Below are positions 48,030 to 50,682 of a stretch of 50,682 nucleotides of DNA, one piece after another (position 1 is the stretch's first letter; every line of letters begins with the position of its first letter). Source of the DNA: a virus. The notes below the pieces were generated by a model that was given only the letters and a program-made list of their open reading frames with translations, had not been told where the DNA came from and searched no databases. Made by a program: the position numbers and the translations under genes. The stretch lies in IMG/VR virus record IMGVR_UViG_3300044712_000908, positions 1-50,682 of that record. One strand, written 5' to 3'.

Positions 48030-48262
48030 GGAACGGGCGGCGTGTTCGTGGCGGGGTTGCCGCTGGTCGAGGCAGCACCCTTCGCCATGATGAAGCCGAT
48101 GCCGAGGAGCACCGCCTCCGCCGTGACCTTCCAGTCCACGACCGTGAGCGGGTCTCCGTCCACGACCGCCTTGCCAGCGTCCACGAGGGCCCCGAGGATG
48201 GTCAGCACCCCCAGGATGGTCAGGTTCCTCGATGTGGACAGCTTCTTGATGAAGTCGAGCAT
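48026..48262 (-). CDS. Holin-like protein (78 aa)
   Basis: Two hydrophobic stretches (ILGVLTILGALVDAGKAVV and AEAVLLGIGFIMAKGAA) with short polar ends match small phage holins that open the inner membrane. It lies between the transpeptidase-like lysis gene and two further membrane proteins. The holin role is inferred from topology and context. Confidence 0.62.
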   Translation of the reverse strand: MLDFIKKLSTSRNLTILGVLTILGALVDAGKAVVDGDPLTVVDWKVTAEAVLLGIGFIMAKGAASTSGNPATNTPPVP

Positions 48263-48286
48263 TCCTCCTCCTCCTTCCGAGTCACT

Positions 48287-48703
48287 CTACGCTACGTTCA
48301 CAGCCGCTTCGACCCCTGACACGACTTCCAAGTCGTGGTCCTCGCTCTCCCACATCTTGATCCGGACGGGTCGCGGCAGAATGATGCAGCCGTGCGAGGC
48401 GGACCCGGGAACCGAGATCGAGTCCCCGTGAATCAGGAACCCCGACCTCCCGTGAGTTACTGTTCCTGCCTGCGGAAGCAGCCGAATACAAAATGGACCT
48501 CTCCGGGTGTCGAAGAAGACCTTGGTCATCTTCCACAGGCCCTTGGGGATGGGCCCGATGTTCTTGGTGTCATCGAGGCGCGGGTCGTTCTGGCCTTCGC
48601 CCGGCTCGGGGACGCCATCCCCGTCGTCGTAGCCCGAGTAGCCACGAGCCATGTGCTCGCCGTTCCAGAGCAGCTCCCCGGTCTTCTGGTTGTAGGTCCA
48701 CAT
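48287..48703 (-). CDS. L,D-transpeptidase-like (DUF2778/Tlde1-type) protein, probable lytic enzyme
   Basis: The 138-residue protein shows the family pattern: a Trp/Tyr-rich start (MWTYNQKTGELLWNGEHM), NIGPIPKGLW, then GRSGFLIHGDS and SASHGCIIL. Catalytic C106 with H104 and H92 fit the HGC active site. Family enzymes cut or exchange bonds in peptidoglycan stem peptides. No other lysozyme or amidase is found, so this is the best endolysin candidate. ATG 48703 is preferred, just after the preceding stop at 48709. It has no signal peptide, so export would need the holin. Confidence 0.78.
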   Translation of the reverse strand: MWTYNQKTGELLWNGEHMARGYSGYDDGDGVPEPGEGQNDPRLDDTKNIGPIPKGLWKMTKVFFDTRRGPFCIRLLPQAGTVTHGRSGFLIHGDSISVPGSASHGCIILPRPVRIKMWESEDHDLEVVSGVEAAVNVA

Positions 48704-48708
48704 TGCGT

Positions 48709-49008
48709 TCACAGGCCGAGACGTTCGAGTACCGCCGCCTCGTCCTCGTAGACCGTCCCGTAACAGTAGAGGTCGATGACGTTCGACACCTCCACGAGCC
48801 GGTCGCCGGGGGTCGTCGCGTGTAGCTCGGGAGAGCCCAGGCGGATCGCGTTGTAGAGCACGCGCAGCCGCGCGCGGTCCACGTCGTTGAGCCCGTACCG
48901 GGCGCAGACGTCCTCCTCGCGCACCTTGCCGAAGATCCACTCTTGGAGGAGGGCGATGAACAGGGTGGGACGGCTTTCGATCTTCTTCAGCAATGAGGTG
49001 TTCGCCAT
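48709..49008 (-). CDS. Small conserved-looking phage protein, unknown (99 aa)
   Basis: The helical protein includes FIALLQEWIFGKVREEDVCA, a possible HTH-like region, and ends with VIDLYCYGTVYEDEAAVLER. It lies between the tail fibre and lysis genes. No family was recognised by name. Confidence 0.6.
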   Translation of the reverse strand: MANTSLLKKIESRPTLFIALLQEWIFGKVREEDVCARYGLNDVDRARLRVLYNAIRLGSPELHATTPGDRLVEVSNVIDLYCYGTVYEDEAAVLERLGL

Positions 49009-49011
49009 GAG

Positions 49012-50388
49012 CTACTCCTGGGACAGGATGGAGAGACGCTGCGCGTATCCAGGATATGTCCCAAATCCGAGCGAGCGACTGGTAATAGCGAGGCGGTACT
49101 TTCTGTCCTGGGCAACCTGCGCCATGTCCGTGAACGTGCCGCTGACCGAAGCGGCAGTCTCGATGAGCCAGTAGCCGCCGGTCTCCGGGTCCACGTCGAC
49201 CGTCTTGGTCTGCGAGCCCGCGACAGTCGGCGTCGCCACCGTCGCGTAGGCGCCAGCGTTGATAGACCGCTCCAGCGTGAGGGTGTAGTTCGCGGCGTAG
49301 GTCGTGTCGACCCCGGAAGCCGGGTAGTAAGTATGCCCCCCGCTCGCCACGAACGAGTAGTTGATGGTGATGATCCCGCCGTTCGATCCGAACGGCCCCA
49401 TCTCCACGTAGGCCGTCGCCGACGAGTCGCTCGTCTGCGCACTCGTGGACATCGTCCCGACGAGCATCGTGCCCCGGAAGTAAGCGTCGCCATCAGCTCG
49501 GAGGTACTGGATAGCATTCGCCTCCGAACACAGCGAAAGCGAGACGGCCGGCGGCGAGCCGGTCAGGATCCCTGCTCGCATCCCGAACCACTCGACGAAC
49601 TGGCTGCCCGTGCCGAACCCCGTGCCGATGGCCCGGACGACCTGGCCGTTGTCGAGCACGATGCGCCCGGCCGTGATGAGGCCCATGTCCGCCTGAATGG
49701 CCGACAGGCTGGCGACGTTGATCTTCCCGGCCGTAACCGCGCCCGCGCCGATGTGGTTCGCGTTGATCGCGTTCGCAGCGATGTTGTTCGCGCCTACCGC
49801 GTCCGCGCCGATCTTGCCTGCGACAATCGCGCCCGCGAGGATCTTGTCGGCCGTAACCGCGCCCGTAGCGATCTCGTTCGCCGTGATGGCGCCCGCGTTG
49901 ATCTTGTTCGTCGTGACCGCGCCCGCGAGGATCTTCGTCGAGGACACCGCGCCGTCGGCGAGCTTTGCCAATTCGACTGCGTTGTCAGCCAGCTTCGCCG
50001 CGACGATCGAGCCGTTCGCGAGGGCCCCGGCACCGACCGCCCCCGTCGCGATGAGGGTGGCGGTCACGGACCCGGCAACGACGTTCGTGAGGTCGGTCGC
50101 TGCCTTCGCAGCCAACTGGGCGTAGATGTCGGCCAGGTCGGGGGGCGACACGCCCTGGGCAATGGCGAGGGCTTCGATCGCCTTGGCGTAGGCGTTCTCG
50201 GCCTCGGTGACGGCGCCGGCCGCGGCGTTCTGAGCTGCGGCGATGGCGGGTCCCCGCTGCGTTTGCACGCCGTGATTCGAGGCGAAGTCGAGCAGGGCCC
50301 GCCGGCGGCCTCGGCGTCGTCGTGCGAACGGAACGCCGATCTCGACCTGGCGGACGTAGGAGTCGAGCTTCGGATAGGCTACCGCCAT
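49012..50388 (-). CDS. Tail fibre protein with decapeptide-like repeats
   Basis: The 458-residue protein has a helical N-terminal part, then from about residue 105 to 225 a regular shaft of roughly ten-residue units such as GAVTADKILAGAI and NAINANHIGAGA, a repeat common in trimeric fibres. The C-terminal part is beta-rich (ATAYVEMGPFGSNGG, YTLTLERSINAGAYATV) and ends with possible receptor-contact domains. The start overlaps the end of the giant virion gene by 10 bases. Confidence 0.82.
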   Translation of the reverse strand: MAVAYPKLDSYVRQVEIGVPFARRRRGRRRALLDFASNHGVQTQRGPAIAAAQNAAAGAVTEAENAYAKAIEALAIAQGVSPPDLADIYAQLAAKAATDLTNVVAGSVTATLIATGAVGAGALANGSIVAAKLADNAVELAKLADGAVSSTKILAGAVTTNKINAGAITANEIATGAVTADKILAGAIVAGKIGADAVGANNIAANAINANHIGAGAVTAGKINVASLSAIQADMGLITAGRIVLDNGQVVRAIGTGFGTGSQFVEWFGMRAGILTGSPPAVSLSLCSEANAIQYLRADGDAYFRGTMLVGTMSTSAQTSDSSATAYVEMGPFGSNGGIITINYSFVASGGHTYYPASGVDTTYAANYTLTLERSINAGAYATVATPTVAGSQTKTVDVDPETGGYWLIETAASVSGTFTDMAQVAQDRKYRLAITSRSLGFGTYPGYAQRLSILSQE

Positions 50389-50682
50389 AGCTCACCCGTT
50401 TCCGCCTGGCCGAGCGTCCTGAACGGATTGCCCGGCTGGCGCTTCCGCTGCCCGTAGGCGACGCCCGAGAGCACGTCCCCGACGCTCTGGGGCGGGTAGC
50501 GTTCGCTGATGAAGGCGTCGTAGAGGTACTGGCTCGTCCGCCGCCACTGTCGCGCCGGCAGGCCGTTCGCGTACAGGTACGCCTCCAAGAGCGAGAAGGC
50601 ACCCTTGTCCATCGAGCGCTTGCCCTCGGCCGTGTCGACGATCTCTCCGCCCAGGCGCCCAAGCTGCTCGATGAGGGCCATC
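50379..50682 (-). CDS. Giant virion protein, C-terminal end (continues from base 1)
   Basis: This frame joins the frame at 1-7200: base 50555 follows base 1 on the minus strand after removing the 127-bp overlap. The unique part is 59 codons including the TAG at 50381-50379. The end of the protein (RTSQYLYDAFISERYPPQSV, then a GDVLSGVAYGQRKRQPG region) is basic. The stop overlaps the fibre start. Confidence 0.85.
   Translation of the reverse strand, partial: MALIEQLGRLGGEIVDTAEGKRSMDKGAFSLLEAYLYANGLPARQWRRTSQYLYDAFISERYPPQSVGDVLSGVAYGQRKRQPGNPFRTLGQAETGELWR
50556..50682. repeat. 127-bp direct terminal repeat, right copy
   Basis: It is identical to bases 1-127. It shows that the sequence closes into a circle of about 50,555 bp. 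Confidence 0.95.

Noticed and set aside
36717-48262. A second lysis cassette around the small membrane proteins of the early block
   Set aside because: The two-span proteins at 30109 and 36717 are scattered among unrelated early genes and have no peptidoglycan enzyme beside them.

Overview
The window is the complete genome of a double-stranded DNA tailed phage with podovirus-like morphology. Bases 1-127 are repeated exactly at 50556-50682, as when a circular or circularly permuted molecule is cut open at an arbitrary point. The unique map is therefore about 50,555 bp, and the cut falls inside one very long virion gene. The genome is GC-rich, uses strong GGAGG-type ribosome sites and has no visible tRNA genes. 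The capsid module (Bbp16-like cement, Bbp17-like major capsid, Bbp19-like protein) resembles Bordetella phage BPP-1. The portal, the two tail tubular proteins and a GNAT-like internal protein are T7-like. The host cannot be named from the sequence; a GC-rich Gram-negative bacterium is likely.

Late block, minus strand, read from about 25.55 kb down to 1 and on through the junction from 50.68 to 47.44 kb. The order is terminase small and large subunits, a linker protein, portal, Bbp19-like protein, scaffold, major capsid, cement, small virion proteins, a repeat-rich fibre, a beta-helix tailspike, a second repeat protein, tail tubular proteins A and B, a GNAT-fold internal protein and two internal virion proteins. 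A roughly 2458-residue protein with a zinc-protease motif follows across the contig ends, then a tail fibre and a lysis cassette whose likely lytic enzyme is an L,D-transpeptidase-like (DUF2778) protein.

Early and middle block, plus strand, 25.96-47.5 kb. It consists of about fifty mostly small, tightly overlapping genes. It opens with a family of four related 81-101 residue proteins, continues with a MoxR-type AAA+ ATPase and VWA protein pair, and then a second series of four related genes with cysteine/histidine tails. A transglutaminase-like cysteine protease follows. The distal part carries a recombination and DNA-modification set: YqaJ exonuclease, RecT annealing protein, VRR-NUC nuclease and adenine methyltransferase, with HTH, zinc-ribbon and HNH proteins. 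No DNA polymerase, helicase, primase, RNA polymerase or integrase was recognised.

The most unusual signal is structural. Perfect short inverted repeats with very small loops are packed into terS and the divergent intergenic region. Similar hairpins, often with the loop AGA, lie immediately upstream of the ribosome sites of several early genes, including both members of the ATPase-VWA pair.
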